A DNA stretch of 64,000 nucleotides from Hetaerina americana. Its lineage: Eukaryota > Arthropoda > Insecta > Odonata > Calopterygidae. Shown here in pieces: positions 62,310-64,000 of this stretch. The position numbers were made by a program, and so were the translations under genes. How positions within the stretch are numbered: position 1 is the first letter of the stretch; the number at the start of each line of letters is the position of its first letter. A model generated the notes under the pieces. It did no database searches and was not told the origin of the DNA. It worked only from the letters and a program-made list of their open reading frames with translations. Where the stretch lies: positions 930,001-994,000 of the forward strand of contig JAKTNV010000078.1 of the NCBI GenBank assembly GCA_022747635.1, written 5' to 3'.

Positions 62310-62740
62310 AGAGAAAAGGTCGCGCCTGTAGGATTACAATGCAAGCCGAAGGGGAGATAATTCCGAACGCTTGCGCGTAGGGGAACCATGCTTACGTATT
62401 GGAGGTTTGGGATTGGTTTAGGATAGCCTAGGCAATGAGAACGGAAACGGAGGTCTGAAGGGAAGGTTTGCTTCGATGGAGATTAAGCTGGTGGATTTTG
62501 CCGAGGATTCACGGAGATAGTTAGGGGGTGGCGAGGAGGCGAGCATCGACTGGGAGTTAAGGGCGGAGGGACGGTTGTGGTGACGGATGAGCGGTGGACA
62601 CATTAGGGATAAGTTAGCGTGAGGTTTGGGGACTATGAGAACGATGGAAAATTAGTCAGGGAGTTAGGGAAGGTAAGTTTGCAGATTGAACTGAGGAAGT
62701 AGGAGATGGGCACAAGGACAGACATGTAATTGGCGTATTG
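62310..62740. other. G-rich island on +
   Basis: GGAGG/GGGTGG-rich + strand with moderate CpG. Minus frames of 61-66 codons are compositional. GGAAG|GTAAGT at about 62672 is a good stand-alone 5' splice consensus. Confidence 0.45.
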
Positions 62741-62744
62741 AACC

Positions 62745-63185
62745 AAGAGAAATTTGGTGAGTAAAAATTAAAGACATGTTCAAGGAATATTGGCGACGGA
62801 AAAGTTTTGGGAGAAACATATTATAAAAACTGTCACCAAGGAGCTTCACGGTTTCACAGGTCACTAAATGTTATTTTATTTCCCCAAGAATAGAGTTCAC
62901 CCTTTTCTAATCTTGTAATGTTTTAAGAGTTTCACATTTTTTCAAAGTTTTCGAGAGTCTCAAAATGTTAACACTAAATTATTTAAATATTTTATTCCTA
63001 GCTAAATTTTATAATTTAATTCTCCACAAATTTTTTTCAATGGTGTAGTCACTAATCATTTATCAATAAAAAAACAGCAGTATTTAAAATTAATGAGCAT
63101 TTTTTTATCAAAAAAATTCATCTATATCATTTTATTTCAAAAAATCATAATCGTATTTCAATAACTCAATATCCGACACTATTTA
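62745..63185. other. AT-rich noncoding DNA
   Basis: Nothing recognised. Confidence 0.5.
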
Positions 63186-63189
63186 CTTA

Positions 63190-63362
63190 TTTATCGCCAT
63201 AACTGGGCGAAGTTGAGACTTATAGATCCTTCTTCCTCCTAACTCTTAGATATTGCATTTGACCAAACCCTTGATGGAGTAAAATCCATCAAGGAGGGAA
63301 TCGAACCCCTGACCTCTGGGTTGTCAGGCGAGGACGTTATCCCGCCGCCACCGGGGCCGGCT
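63190..63362 (-). mobile_element. tRNA-derived SINE, minus strand
   Basis: On the minus strand TGGCGGCGGGAT (63339-63350) approximates an A box, and GGTTCGATTCC (63297-63307) is a perfect B box at tRNA-like spacing. The head is GC-rich (GCCCCGGTGGCGGC...). Just after the B box lies a 10-bp perfect hairpin (arms 63269-63278 and 63285-63294, 6-base loop). The body ends in an AAATAAGTAAAT-like stretch near 63,190. It differs from the SINE heads at 17.7 and 18.4 kb, so at least two families are present. The head does not fold as a full tRNA, so I do not call a tRNA gene. Confidence 0.65.
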
Positions 63363-63369
63363 CTGTCTT

Positions 63370-64000
63370 AAGTGAGTTCCGACAAAATACTCCACATTAA
63401 CTTTCCTGATTTAATGAGCCTTCTCTCGAACGGTTTGGAATAATGAGTGATGATTCAGAGAAACACTGGTTCAGTGGCGTAGTGCGACGATTGGAGAGGA
63501 GTTCCATATTGGAGAGAATATGAGGGGTAATATTATTTATTTCCTCGGAGAAAATTAGACACTGTAAACTAAAGAAAAAATTGCCTCTTGCATATGCCGA
63601 GCCTTACCCGCAGGGACAAAGGCAATCAACCTGGGTGGTGCGGTAGAATTTTGGGCCAACAGCCACAAAAAGGTTTTCCGTCAATATACCAGTATTTCAC
63701 GTTGAAACCCGTTGAAATTTGACAGAAATAGAACAAGCAGTTCCGGAGACATTCAAGATGAGTGGAGTGAGGTAAATTTGGGCGTGAAAAGTGAGGTATT
63801 TCAAGGACGACAAATAATGAACGTGATTAGAAGTCAGGAAATCTAAACATTTGCTGAAGAGATAACAGGTTAGACCTGAAATTTTTTCATATTTTCTTCT
63901 CCGGCAGTTTCAAATATTCTAAACCTGTCAATTCTACCATTACTTATTCTGATTTTTACTAGGTGAAAAAATCACACTTTTATTGAGTTTAATGTCATTA
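63370..64000. other. Noncoding DNA at window end
   Basis: No gene recognised. TTTTTACTAG|GTGAAA at about 63,953-63,967 is a weak acceptor-donor juxtaposition. Confidence 0.45.

Noticed and set aside
1..64000. CRISPR array, prophage or bacterial operon
   Set aside because: No regularly spaced direct repeats with unique spacers and no dense coding. Splice-like signals, SINEs and mariner relics point to a eukaryote.

Overview
This window looks like nuclear DNA of an animal, most likely an arthropod. It is A+T-rich (roughly two thirds A+T by eye), has no long conserved reading frames or bacterial-type gene spacing, and carries (AT)n microsatellites, decayed mariner-type transposons, decayed non-LTR retrotransposon (LINE) fragments and tRNA-derived SINE heads. 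I cannot name the species. I found no host protein-coding gene that I can support. Nearly all open frames over 60 codons are chance or compositional, and the longest ones (about 200 codons) lie in GC-rich islands where both strands are open at once. The simplest reading is a stretch of very large intron or intergenic DNA.

Layout. 0-2 kb: plain AT-rich DNA. 2-3.5 kb: two decayed LINE reverse-transcriptase fragments on the + strand. 5.5-5.9 kb: GC-richer patch ending in an AAATAAAT-type tail. 6-13.7 kb: AT-rich, with a hairpin at 8.95 kb and an (AT)n tract at 10.6 kb. 13.8-14.7 kb: GC-rich island. 17.5-18.5 kb: dense cluster holding a recursive-splice-like AG|GTGAGT site, an (AT)n tract, a SINE, a foldback repeat, a LINE endonuclease fragment and a tRNA-like SINE head. 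18.7-19.1 and 22.5-22.95 kb: GC-rich islands. 23.15 kb: perfect 17-bp hairpin. 24.2-24.76 kb: internally deleted mariner with both terminal inverted repeats. 26.7-27.3 kb: purine-rich island. 28.9-30 kb: diverged direct repeats. 30.68-30.9 kb: (AT)n plus minisatellite.

32.4-34.15 kb: two more decayed mariner copies on the minus strand. 37.7 kb: 21-bp tandem duplication. 40.2-40.5 kb: G-rich island. 40.8-41 kb: another LINE fragment. 45.4 kb: (AT)n tract. 46.1-46.5 kb: C-rich island. 46.73 kb: 18-bp palindrome. 47.77-48.1 kb: degenerate tandem duplication. 51.48-52.2 kb: island whose strand skew flips in the middle. 57.5-58.2 kb: strongest GC-rich island. 62.3-62.75 kb: G-rich island. 63.2-63.36 kb: minus-strand SINE.

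The recognisable sequences do not form a pathway. They are mobile-element relics of different ages. The points most worth following are the ratchet-like splice motif at 17,520/17,521, two mariner derivatives that independently lost the catalytic domain while keeping transposase ends, and GC-rich, strand-asymmetric islands that recur every few kilobases and might be promoters, enhancers or unrecognised repeats.
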